From Saccharothrix sp. ST-888 (GTDB lineage: Bacteria > Actinomycetota > Actinomycetes > Streptomycetales > Streptomycetaceae), in NCBI RefSeq assembly GCF_000955975.1, contig NZ_JYJF01000113.1, positions 1 to 24,539 on the forward strand: DNA of 24,539 nucleotides. The letters run 5' to 3'. Position 1 is the first letter of the stretch. Each line of letters begins with the position of its first letter. Below, piece after piece: positions 1 to 9,511 of this stretch. Below the pieces are notes generated by a model. That model saw nothing but the letters and a program-made list of their open reading frames with translations, did no database searches and had not been told where the DNA came from. The position numbers were made by a program, and so were the translations under genes.

Positions 1-3
1 GGG

Positions 4-2670
4 TTACTGGGGGTGGTTGTTCGGGGGTGGGGGGAGGAGTTGTTCGGCCCAGATGATTTTGCCGTCGGGGGTGTAGCGGGTGCCCCAGTGTTCGGCGAGT
101 TGGGCGACGAGGAAGAGGCCGCGGCCGCCTTCGTCTTCGGCGGCGGCGTAGCGCAGGTGGGGGGAGGTGCTGCTGGTGTCGGAGACTTCGCAGATGAGGG
201 TGCGGTCGAGGAGGAGGCGGACGCGGATGGGGGCGGTGGCGTAGCGGATGGCGTTGGTGATGAGTTCGCTGAGGATGAGTTCGGTGGTGAAGGTGGTTTC
301 TTCGAGGCCCCAGTGGGTGAGTTGGCGGGTGACGGCGGCGCGGATGCCGGCGACGGCGGCGGGGTCGTTGGGGACGTTCCAGTGGGCGATGTGGTGGGGG
401 TTGAGGAGGTGGGTGTGGGCGACGAGGAGGGCGATGTCGTCGGTTTGGCGGGTGGGGAGGAGGGCGGTGAGGATGGCGTCGCAGGTGTCCTGGGGGGTGC
501 GGGTGGGGTGGGTGAGGGTGGTGGTGAGGATGTCGAGTCCGGTGGTGATGTCGCGGGTGCGGTCTTCGATGAGGCCGTTGGTGTAGAGGATGAGGTTGGT
601 GCCGGGGGGGAGGTGGAGTTCGGTGGATTCGAAGGGCATGCCGCCGAGGCCGAGGGGTGGTCCGGCGGGGAGTTCGGGGTAGTGGACGGTGCCGTCGGGG
701 TGGACGAGGGCGGGGAGGGGGTGGCCGGCGCGGGCGAGGGTGCAGGTGGCGGTGGTGGGGTCGTAGATGGCGTAGAGGCAGGTGGCGCCGGAGATTTCGG
801 GGTTGCCGTTGTTGGTGGTGGTTTCCTGGTCGATGCGGGTGACGAGTTCGTCGAGGTGGCCGAGGAGTTCGTCGGGGGGGAGGTCGAGGGCGGAGAAGTT
901 CTGGACGGCGGTGCGGAGGCGGCCCATGGTGGCGGCGGCGTGGAGGCCGTGGCCGACGACGTCGCCGACGACGAGGGCGACGCGGGTGCCGGGGAGGGGG
1001 ATGACGTCGAACCAGTCGCCGCCGACGCCGGCTTGGGCGGGGAGGTAGCGGTAGGCGATGTCGAGGGCGTTCTGTTCGGGGATGCCGCGGGGGAGGAGGC
1101 TGTGTTGGAGGGTGACGGCCATGGCGTGTTCGCGGGTGTAGCGGCGGGCGTTGTCGATGCAGACGGCGGCGCGGGCGGTGAGTTCTTCGGCGAGGGAGAG
1201 GTCGTCCTGGTCGAAGGGTTCGCTTTCGTTGGTGCGCCAGAAGTTCGCGACGCCCATGAGCACGCCGCGGGCCCGCAACGGAACGGTGATGAGTGACCGG
1301 AGGCCGTAGTCCAGCACCCGCTGCATGCGGTCGCCCGGTCGGCGGGGATCGGTGGCGGTCTGCACGTCGGGTACCAGCACCGGCCGTCCGGTGACGAAGC
1401 CGACGGCCATCGGGGTGTTCGCCGGGTAGCGGTGCGCTCCGCCCTCCCGGACCAGCGGGTGGTCGTCCCGAATGCCGCTGAGCGCCACCCGTCGCAGCTC
1501 GGGCACCTCGTCGTAGACCCCGGCCTGCGGTTCCTCGCCCTGGAGGACGGAGTCGGCGAGGTCGACGGTGACATGGTCGGCGAACCGGCCGACCGCCACC
1601 CGGGTGAGCTCCTCGGAGGTCTGCTGGACGTCGAGGGTGGTGCCGATGGACACGCTCGCGTCGTACAGCAGCCGCAGCCGGCCCTGGGCGACCTCGGCCT
1701 TCCCCGCCAGTGCGCGCAGCTCGGTCGAGTCGCGCAGGGTGGCCACGCTGCCGGGCGGGCCGCCCTGCTGGTCGGTGGGGCGGATGTTCACCGCCAGCAG
1801 CCGGTCGCCGAGCGGGACCACCTCGTCGGTGACCGCACGGCGGGAGAGCAGCAGACCGGCCGTCCGGGGGGCCAGACCGAGCTCGGAGACCAGCCGCCCC
1901 TCCAACTCCGAGGACAGCCCGAGCAGGCGGCGCGCCTCGTCGTTGGCGAGCAGCACCCGGCCCTCGCCGCCCACGATGACCACGCCCTCGCGCACCGCGT
2001 GCAGCACCGCGTCGTGGTGTTCGTACATCCGGGTCATCTCGGCCGGGCCCAGTCCGCGGGTCTGCCGCCGCAGCCGTCTGGTCACCAGCGCCGTCCCCGC
2101 CGTCGCCAGGGCCAGCGCGGCCGCACCGGCACCCAGGATGAACGGGAGCTGACGGTTGATCGCACTGCTCACCCGGCTCACCTGGAGCCCGGCCGACACC
2201 AGGCCCACGACCGCACCGCTCGGGTCCGTCACCGGGACGACCGCCTGCACGTCCTCGCCGACCGGGCCGCTGACGTTCTCCAGCGTGACGCCGCCTGCCA
2301 GCGACGGGGCGATGGTGCCGATGAACTGCTTCCCGATCTGGTCCGGCTCGGGGCCCGTGTACCGGATGCCCTCCCGGTTCATCACGACGACGAAGTCGAC
2401 GCCGCTCTGCACCCGGGCGGCCTCCGCCTTCGGTTGCAGCAGCGCGGTCGGGTCGGGGCTCCGCAGCGCGGGCACCAGGCCGGGCGCGTGGCTGAACGAC
2501 GCGGCCACGGCGAGCGAACGGCTGCGCGCGGCCTGGATCCTGTCGGTCCGTGCCTTGACCAGCAGCGTGGTCACCGCGGTCACCACCAGCAGCAGCACGA
2601 TCAGCACCTGGAGGAGGAACATCTGACCGGCGACGCTGCGGATGCTCGCCACCGACCGCAGACGTCCCAC
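4..2670 (-). CDS. Membrane sensor SpoIIE-family PP2C phosphatase with GAF and HATPase (anti-sigma) domains
   Basis: About 888 residues. From the GTG at 2670 the order is: TM1 (~17-38), an extracytoplasmic PAS/Cache-like sensor (~40-165), TM2 (~176-195), a PAS-like segment (~215-320), a GAF domain (~345-510), a SpoIIE/PP2C phosphatase (~530-740; GVGGDWFDV and GDVVGHGLHAA) and a C-terminal RsbW-type HATPase (N-box ELITNAIRYA, G1-like EVSDTSS, G2-like GGRGLFLV). By family knowledge such proteins dephosphorylate anti-sigma antagonists and can act as switch kinases in partner-switching control of sigma factors. I chose GTG 2670 because GAGGGAG lies six bases upstream; ATG 2775 or 2769 and the open frame up to 2844 would add basic residues without as good an SD. 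Two oddities are seen: Asn698 where YTDGL is usual (YTNGL), and an abrupt base-composition change near 1.25 kb. No sigma factor or antagonist gene is adjacent, so partners are unknown. Confidence 0.9.
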   Translation of the reverse strand: MGRLRSVASIRSVAGQMFLLQVLIVLLLVVTAVTTLLVKARTDRIQAARSRSLAVAASFSHAPGLVPALRSPDPTALLQPKAEAARVQSGVDFVVVMNREGIRYTGPEPDQIGKQFIGTIAPSLAGGVTLENVSGPVGEDVQAVVPVTDPSGAVVGLVSAGLQVSRVSSAINRQLPFILGAGAAALALATAGTALVTRRLRRQTRGLGPAEMTRMYEHHDAVLHAVREGVVIVGGEGRVLLANDEARRLLGLSSELEGRLVSELGLAPRTAGLLLSRRAVTDEVVPLGDRLLAVNIRPTDQQGGPPGSVATLRDSTELRALAGKAEVAQGRLRLLYDASVSIGTTLDVQQTSEELTRVAVGRFADHVTVDLADSVLQGEEPQAGVYDEVPELRRVALSGIRDDHPLVREGGAHRYPANTPMAVGFVTGRPVLVPDVQTATDPRRPGDRMQRVLDYGLRSLITVPLRARGVLMGVANFWRTNESEPFDQDDLSLAEELTARAAVCIDNARRYTREHAMAVTLQHSLLPRGIPEQNALDIAYRYLPAQAGVGGDWFDVIPLPGTRVALVVGDVVGHGLHAAATMGRLRTAVQNFSALDLPPDELLGHLDELVTRIDQETTTNNGNPEISGATCLYAIYDPTTATCTLARAGHPLPALVHPDGTVHYPELPAGPPLGLGGMPFESTELHLPPGTNLILYTNGLIEDRTRDITTGLDILTTTLTHPTRTPQDTCDAILTALLPTRQTDDIALLVAHTHLLNPHHIAHWNVPNDPAAVAGIRAAVTRQLTHWGLEETTFTTELILSELITNAIRYATAPIRVRLLLDRTLICEVSDTSSTSPHLRYAAAEDEGGRGLFLVAQLAEHWGTRYTPDGKIIWAEQLLPPPPNNHPQ

Positions 2671-2847
2671 TGACGGCTCCCTCGGAACTTGGCGCGGCTG
2701 TCGCCGCTGACGGTGGCCACCTGATCGGCGCCAAGGCAGCCGGGAGGAGCGGCCCAGGACTCGGGCCATACGCATGTTTACCCCGATCCCGGCCCGAGTG
2801 GGATGCGCCACGCCTGGGAGCTCCCACAACCGCCAGGGCCGCATCGC

Positions 2848-2955
2848 TCAGACCCGTTCGAAGGGGAACGACTCGATGAAGCAGTCACGGGGCCGGCCGA
2901 TCGCGAAGAGGATGCACTCGATGAGCGACTGCGCCGTGCGGGCGTCCGCAGCCTT
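2848..2955 (-). pseudogene. C-terminal coding remnant, unknown protein
   Basis: On the minus strand about 36 codons ending in TGA at 2848-2850 have nearly all codons ending in G or C and read like protein (SLIECILFAIGRPRD, then CFIESFPFERV). No in-frame start with an SD precedes it, and the frame runs into the tail of the small membrane-protein gene upstream. It therefore looks like the surviving 3' end of a deleted gene. I do not recognise the family. The 12-base palindrome TGGGAGCTCCCA follows at 2815-2826. The main alternative is chance open frame in high-GC DNA. Confidence 0.3.
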
Positions 2956-2971
2956 GCGTGGAGCGGTCTGC

Positions 2972-3331
2972 CTAGAACAGCATGGCCGGGTCGGCCGGCT
3001 GCCGCTGCCGGGACGTGAACTTCGCCGCCGCGCGGGCCTCGTCCCGCAGCCGTTCCTGGCTGAGCTTGGCGCCGAGGTACCCGCCGGCCAGGAGCACGAT
3101 GCCGCCCACGGAGATCCAGAGCGTCCCCGCGAGGAACGAGTCCTTCTGCTGGCCGTCGTAGTCGCGGACGACACTGCCCACCTGGCATCGGTCGCCCTCG
3201 GACATGCCCTCCCAGCCGCATTCCGCACCGGAGTTCATCGAGTAGATGCCCCAGCCCACCAGTAGCAGGCCGGGGATCACGCCGAGCAGGGCACCGACGA
3301 TGACCGCGCGCAGCCTTCGCGCTCTCCTCAT
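2972..3331 (-). CDS. Small two-TM membrane protein, unknown function
   Basis: 119 residues. A basic N-terminus (MRRARRLRA) precedes TM1 (~10-30). A loop (~31-66) with two cysteines (AECGWEGM and DRCQV) follows, probably extracytoplasmic, then TM2 (~67-88) and a charged tail rich in Arg, Lys and Ala. The two loop cysteines could form a disulfide; that is inference. Start ATG at 3329-3331 has only a weak SD (GGTGAT). It is divergent from the PLP enzyme gene, sharing an upstream region of about 240 bp. I cannot assign it to a family. Confidence 0.7.
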   Translation of the reverse strand: MRRARRLRAVIVGALLGVIPGLLLVGWGIYSMNSGAECGWEGMSEGDRCQVGSVVRDYDGQQKDSFLAGTLWISVGGIVLLAGGYLGAKLSQERLRDEARAAAKFTSRQRQPADPAMLF

Positions 3332-3487
3332 GAGATCACCACTCAGACTCCCGCCAGGCGCCGTCCGTTCGGATCAGCACCGTACACGTGGCGGATCGGC
3401 CCTGCCATTATCGAGCAGAGCAGGTCGCGATCCGGTGAGTGGTCCAAGTCGGCTGCACGGCAGGGGATATGGCGTCGGCCCGGGCGT

Positions 3488-3526
3488 CCAGTCCTCCGAC
3501 TGGGCGGCGTGTCCACTCGCGTGGAC
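3488..3526. promoter_or_regulatory. Two tandem 16-bp hairpin dyads upstream of the PLP enzyme gene
   Basis: Two perfect dyads of the same shape (6-bp stem, 4-nt loop) lie seven bases apart: CCAGTC-CTCC-GACTGG at 3488-3503 and GTCCAC-TCGC-GTGGAC at 3511-3526. They end about 55 bp before the ATG at 3582, in a divergent promoter region. They could be regulator binding sites or leader RNA hairpins. The sequence alone does not say which. Confidence 0.4.
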
Positions 3527-3581
3527 GGACATCCGGACGTTCCGCCGACCGCACGGCGTCGGATTCGCTACCGTGCGGGAG

Positions 3582-5012
3582 ATGGATGCCCACGACTCTG
3601 TGACCGAGCTGATCGGCAACACGCCGCTGCTGCGGCTTCGAACGTCCGGTGAAGGCCGCGAGGCCGCCGTCTACGGCAAGCTCGAGTACCTGAGCGTCGG
3701 CGGCAGCGTGAAGGACCGGATCGGTCTGCGCATGATCGAACAGGCCGAGCGGGAGGGGCTGTTGAAGCCCGGCGGGACGGTGGTCGAAGCCAGCTCGGGC
3801 AACACCGGCGTCGGACTCGCGCTGGTCGCGGCCACGAAGGGCTACCGGATCGTGACCGTCCTGTCGGACCGGACCAGCAGCGAGAAGGTCGCGGCGCTGC
3901 GGGCGTTCGGCGCCGAGGTGGTGCTCAAGCCCGCCGGAGTGCCACGCCACCATCCGGAGCACCCGCTCGGCACGGCGGCGCGGATCGCCGGGGAGATCCC
4001 GGGCGGCTGGCTGGCCGGGCAGTACGACAATCCGGCCAACCCCGAGGCGCACTACCTGACCACCGGGCCGGAGATCTGGCGGCAGACCGGAGGCCGGATC
4101 ACCCACCTGGTGTCGTGCATCGGCACCGGCGGCACCATCAGCGGTACCGGCCGCTACCTCAAGGAGGTCAGCGGCGGCGCGGTCCGGGTGATCGGCGCGG
4201 ACCCGGCCTCCTCGGTCTACTCCGGGGGCGACGGCCGGCCCTACTTCGTCGAGGCCGCCGGGCACTGGAGGCACCCGGAGACCGTCGAGGACCTCTGGCC
4301 GCAGTCCTACCACCAGGACGTCGTGGACCGGGTGGTGCCGGTCGCCGACCGCGACTCCCTGCTGACGATCCGTCGACTGGCCCGCGAACAGGGGCTGCTG
4401 GTCGGCGGATCCTCCGGCACCGCGGTGGCCGCGGCCCGACAGGTCGCCGCCGAGGCCGGACCGGAGGCGGTCGTGGTGGTGATCCTGCCGGACTCCGGTC
4501 GCCAGTACCTCACGAAGTACTTCGACGACGGCTGGCTGCTGCGGCTGGGCTTCCTGGACGGCGACGCCGCCGGCGTCCGGGTCGACGACGCGGTGGCGGC
4601 CGCCGCGCGGGAGCAGCCGCTGCCGTACCTGAACGGGCGCACCACCGTCGCCGACGCCCTGGCGGCGCTGCGGGAGCGATGCGCCGGCGGCGCACCCGCC
4701 GTTCTGCCCGCAGGTCCCTGCCCGGTCGGCCCCCGCCGTCGGCCGACCGCGCCCGAGCTGGCGGGATCGGTGGCACTGGACGAGCTGACGGCCGCCGTCG
4801 AGAGCGGCAGGGCCGCGCCCGGCGACCCGGTGGGCGATCACCTCGCCGCGCCGCTGCCCCGGTTCGGCTCGGGAGAGCCCGCCGAGGCGGCACTCGCCGA
4901 ACTGACCGGGCGCGGCCTGGACACGGCCGTCGTCCTGCACGACGGCCACGCGATCGCCCTGATCGGCCCCGCCGACCTGCGCGGCTGCCTGGCGGCGGAG
5001 CGGCCGCAGTAG
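3582..5012 (+). CDS. PLP-dependent cysteine synthase / cystathionine beta-synthase-like enzyme
   Basis: 476 residues. The fold-type II PLP core (~1-320) has the lysine motif SVKDR (Lys44 expected to bind PLP), the substrate loop ASSGNTGVGLA (~69-79), the phosphate loop GTGGTISGTG (~183-192) and a late GGSSGTAV. The N-terminal TELIGNTPLLRL is the classical cysteine synthase/CBS start. By family knowledge it makes cysteine from O-acetylserine and sulfide, or cystathionine from serine and homocysteine. A C-terminal extension (~340-476) is where actinobacterial CBS proteins carry paired CBS domains; here only a weak second repeat is visible (TAVVLHDGHAIALIGPADL) and the middle is Pro/Ala-rich, so effector sensing may be degenerate. 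Start ATG 3582; GTG 3573 is in frame and equally possible, since neither has a good SD. Convergent with the amidase gene. Confidence 0.9.
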   Translation: MDAHDSVTELIGNTPLLRLRTSGEGREAAVYGKLEYLSVGGSVKDRIGLRMIEQAEREGLLKPGGTVVEASSGNTGVGLALVAATKGYRIVTVLSDRTSSEKVAALRAFGAEVVLKPAGVPRHHPEHPLGTAARIAGEIPGGWLAGQYDNPANPEAHYLTTGPEIWRQTGGRITHLVSCIGTGGTISGTGRYLKEVSGGAVRVIGADPASSVYSGGDGRPYFVEAAGHWRHPETVEDLWPQSYHQDVVDRVVPVADRDSLLTIRRLAREQGLLVGGSSGTAVAAARQVAAEAGPEAVVVVILPDSGRQYLTKYFDDGWLLRLGFLDGDAAGVRVDDAVAAAAREQPLPYLNGRTTVADALAALRERCAGGAPAVLPAGPCPVGPRRRPTAPELAGSVALDELTAAVESGRAAPGDPVGDHLAAPLPRFGSGEPAEAALAELTGRGLDTAVVLHDGHAIALIGPADLRGCLAAERPQ

Positions 5013-5078
5013 GCAGCCGCGAGCTCCGCTCCTGTGCTCCCACCGCATGGAGCGCCGCGCGCCGCACCGCTGGGGACG

Positions 5079-7220
5079 CTAGCGCTTGCCGGACGACGGC
5101 AGCTGTACGGCCGCCTGGACGTCGGAGGACTTCAGGAAGGCGAGCCGGTGGTTGTAGCGGATCGGGTAGTAGGTGTCCTTGCCGACCACCAGGGTGCGGT
5201 CGTCGGGTGCGTCGCCGTTGATGTTCTGGTCGTAGAAGAAGTCGCCGGGCTCCGGTGTGCCGTCGACGGCCAGGTACGCCTGCCCCGCCGGGACGGTGGC
5301 GCTCAGCGCCACCACCGGGAGCGCCTTGATGGCCGGATAGGGGGCGTAGGCGGCGGCCTCGGGAAAGGCCCGCCCGTACACCGGGATCGAGGCGAGGCCG
5401 GGGCGCGGGGTCAGCACCGTCCGTCCGGCCAGGCCCAGGAGGTGGATGAGCGGCGCGAGGCCGGGCAGCGGCGAGGACGTGGTCCTGGCGTTTCGCCCGC
5501 CCGGGTTGGCGAACCAGCACTTCTGGCCGTCGTACCAGATCGCGGTCCAGTCGCCCTGCTGGTCGGCGACCACGTAGCCGGTGCCGGCCACCGCCTTGTC
5601 GCTCCAGTCGTCGGCCCTGGTGCCGCCGCCGTTCACCAGCGGGGCGTCGGCGGCCGGCCGGGTGCGCAGGTAGACGAAGTTCTCCGGTCGGGCCGGCACC
5701 CCGCTGACCGGCGGCTGGTTGCCGGAGTCGAAGGGCGGGGCGATGGTGACGGTGTCCCCGGCCCGCGGCGGTGCGTCGATGCCCGGTCCGATCGGCGCTC
5801 CGAGCAGTTCCAGGTAGTGGTTCCAGTCCCAGAACGTCCCCGGGTCCCAGTGCATCCCGGGGACGGCGTCCTGGGTCGGCCCGGGCACGTCGTCGTGGCC
5901 GATGACGTGCTGACGGTCCAGCGGGACACCGAACCGTGCGGCCAGGTACCGCACCAGCTCCGCCGAGGACTGGTACAGCTGCTCCGAGTACCAGGTCGGC
6001 CGGTCGGCCGGAAGCGCGAAGCCCTCGTGCTCGATCCCGATGCTGTGCATGTTGACGGTCTTGTTGCCGGAGTGCCAGGCGATGTCCCGGGTGTGCACCA
6101 GCTGGGTGACATGGCCGTCAGAGGCGCGTACCAGGTAGTGCGCGGTGGCCTGCTCGGCGGGGTTCTGGAAGGACGCGATCGCCCCGGCGTAGTCGCTCTC
6201 GGTGTCGTGGACGACGATGTAGCGGATCTTCTCGCCGTCCTCGGGGCGGTTGGCCGGGTTGTAGTTCCCGTACGAGGTCGGGTCGTTGGGGTCGGTCAGC
6301 GCGTACGCGGCGGGTGTGAAGTCGCACCCGAGGCCGACCGGGCACTCGGCCGTGCTCGGCACGGCTCTGGACCCGGTGGAGCCCGGCGGTTCGGCGACCA
6401 CCAGCCCCGGCGTGGCGGGCAGTGTGACCCGCTGGCCCTCGGCGGTGCTCCGGGATGCGCCGGTGCGGACGGTCTCGAACACCCGGTCCGCGAACGCGCG
6501 GCCCGCTGCGCCGCCCCGGCCCGGGGTGCCGGCCTGCCCGAACCGGGCCACCGCGCCGTACCACTGGCCGGGATCGGCGGAGGCGGGGCCGCCTGCGGCC
6601 TTCTGGTACTGCGCCAACAGGGCCGCGCCGCCCCGGATGTTCTGCGCCGTGTCGTACCTCAACTGTTCGGCCGGGCGGTGGAGCAGCCCGGCCGCGGCGT
6701 CGAGGGTGTGCAGCGCCGGGGAGTCCACCACCCGTGGTGCGATCGGCCCGGGGGCGACGGGCCCGCGTCTGCGGCGCGGGTCACCGTCCCCCCGCTCGTG
6801 GCTGTCGCGGCCGGCGCCGGTGCGGCCCGCGGTGGCGGCGTTCTCGGCGGCGACGTCGACCTGGGTCAGGCCGAGTACGCCGTAGTTGCCCGTCGTGCTC
6901 GGCTGCCCCTGGTGGGACTCCCAGCGGGTCTGCCGGTAGGCCAGCGCCAGCAGAACGCTCTGCGGTACCCCGAACTCGGCCGCAGCGGCCGCGAACTGCC
7001 GCTGCACCACCTCCGACGCCGCAACCGACGTCGCCGCGCCGTCGGCCGGCAGCGCGAAGCCGGTCGTGCAGGCGGTGGCGACGGCGGTGGCGACGGCGGT
7101 GGCGACGGCGACCAGGCCGGCGGGCCGGCGCAGCCGGCGGCCGGAGCCGGGTGCTGAGGGGCGGTGCGCAGCCGACGGGGTCTCGGGCGTCCGAGGGCCG
7201 GCGGGGGGGAAGCAGTCCAT
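5079..7220 (-). CDS. Exported N-acetylmuramoyl-L-alanine amidase (Amidase_2) with extra domains
   Basis: 713 residues. The N-terminus has GRRLRRP followed by a hydrophobic run of VATA repeats ending in Cys51, so it is either a signal peptide or a lipoprotein/Tat-like leader. Residues ~60-220 resemble a lysozyme/transglycosylase helper (FGVPQSVLLALAYRQTRWES, NYGVLGLTQV). The zinc amidase domain (~325-490) contains IVVHDTES (His338), GIEHEG, VIGHDDVPG (His442) and WDPGTFWDW (Asp459), matching the His-His-Asp ligands of Amidase_2/PGRP enzymes that cut the MurNAc-L-Ala bond. An SH3b-like stretch follows (~500-585; VYLRTRPAADAPLV, GDWTAIWYDGQKCWF), then an unrecognised C-terminal domain (~590-713; FFYDQNINGD, VVGKDTYYPIRYNHRL). 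Start ATG 7218-7220 has a poor SD. Transcribed alone on the minus strand. Confidence 0.88.
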   Translation of the reverse strand: MDCFPPAGPRTPETPSAAHRPSAPGSGRRLRRPAGLVAVATAVATAVATACTTGFALPADGAATSVAASEVVQRQFAAAAAEFGVPQSVLLALAYRQTRWESHQGQPSTTGNYGVLGLTQVDVAAENAATAGRTGAGRDSHERGDGDPRRRRGPVAPGPIAPRVVDSPALHTLDAAAGLLHRPAEQLRYDTAQNIRGGAALLAQYQKAAGGPASADPGQWYGAVARFGQAGTPGRGGAAGRAFADRVFETVRTGASRSTAEGQRVTLPATPGLVVAEPPGSTGSRAVPSTAECPVGLGCDFTPAAYALTDPNDPTSYGNYNPANRPEDGEKIRYIVVHDTESDYAGAIASFQNPAEQATAHYLVRASDGHVTQLVHTRDIAWHSGNKTVNMHSIGIEHEGFALPADRPTWYSEQLYQSSAELVRYLAARFGVPLDRQHVIGHDDVPGPTQDAVPGMHWDPGTFWDWNHYLELLGAPIGPGIDAPPRAGDTVTIAPPFDSGNQPPVSGVPARPENFVYLRTRPAADAPLVNGGGTRADDWSDKAVAGTGYVVADQQGDWTAIWYDGQKCWFANPGGRNARTTSSPLPGLAPLIHLLGLAGRTVLTPRPGLASIPVYGRAFPEAAAYAPYPAIKALPVVALSATVPAGQAYLAVDGTPEPGDFFYDQNINGDAPDDRTLVVGKDTYYPIRYNHRLAFLKSSDVQAAVQLPSSGKR
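7072..7107 (-). repeat. Three tandem 12-bp repeats in the signal-peptide core
   Basis: On the plus strand GCGGTGGCGACG occurs three times in a row without mismatch. On the minus strand it encodes consecutive Val-Ala-Thr-Ala units in the hydrophobic core of the amidase leader. Copy-number change would lengthen or shorten the core in steps of four residues without shifting the frame. Confidence 0.85.
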
Positions 7221-7588
7221 ACCACGGTTCTACCGCAGCTGACTGTGCGTCATATCACCTGACACTCCGGCGGATCGCCGAGGTGTGGGGCCGGTCGCAA
7301 GCGTTGGTCCCGGGTGTCGCCGGGCCTGCCGTGGGCGGCGCGAAGGCGGGTCGGCCACGGTCAGGCCGCCGACCCGGCGCAGTGCGAGCGCGGGGCGCGC
7401 AGGTGCGTGAGCAGGCGGTCGAGCACGGAGGACCGCCAGTGCGGTCAACGCCGCCATCGCGAACCGAATCCAGGACCTGCCGGGCATCCGGGGCCCCCGA
7501 ATCCTGCCCACGGATCGACACGGCCCCACCTGTGACGCCGTCGGGGGCCGTCCCGGGCCCGGTGAGCGGGCCCGGGAGCGGCGGCGGA
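7221..7588. other. Gap between the amidase and acyl-CoA synthetase genes
   Basis: 368 bases without a convincing gene. It holds the hairpin at 7552-7576 and presumably the amidase promoter. A minus-strand open frame from an ATG at 7487 to TAG at 7230 (85 residues) has a short hydrophobic run, but its third-position composition is not clearly coding and it has no family resemblance. I do not call it a gene. Confidence 0.5.
7552..7576 (-). terminator. Perfect 10-bp hairpin after the acyl-CoA synthetase gene
   Basis: CCCGGGCCCG, a five-base loop (GTGAG) and CGGGCCCGGG form a perfect all-GC stem 12 bases past the stop codon of the minus-strand synthetase gene. There is no clear U-tract, which is common for Streptomyces intrinsic terminators. 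Confidence 0.65.
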
Positions 7589-9304
<1,716 letters not shown>

Positions 9305-9511
9305 GACTATCGGCTCCCAGTGCAGTTGGCCGCCCATCCGGGGTGGTCGGCGCGGCAGACCCGGACATGATCTCGCGCACGACCGTAGCCGGTACCGAAC
9401 CCCGGTCAGGGCTCGGGGCGTTCGCTTGGCGGCGCACCGGGGGAGCTGCCGACCGGCCGACCCGTCCTGTGCTGCCGGCGCCTGCCCGGCGGCGGCGCAG
9501 GGCGCGCGGGA

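Noticed and set aside
13..1296. Long plus-strand open frame rich in Gly, Glu, Val and Asp opposite the phosphatase gene
   Set aside because: It is an antisense shadow of C-ending codons in the phosphatase; composition is low-complexity and no domain is visible.
4115..5221. Plus-strand Arg/Gly-rich frame overlapping the PLP enzyme
   Set aside because: Frame-shifted shadow of a clearly conserved gene; Arg/Gly/Pro-dominated sequence without motifs.
7230..7487. Possible 85-residue minus-strand gene just upstream of the amidase
   Set aside because: Third-position composition is near background, there is no recognisable motif, and the reading is basic low-complexity apart from a short hydrophobic run.
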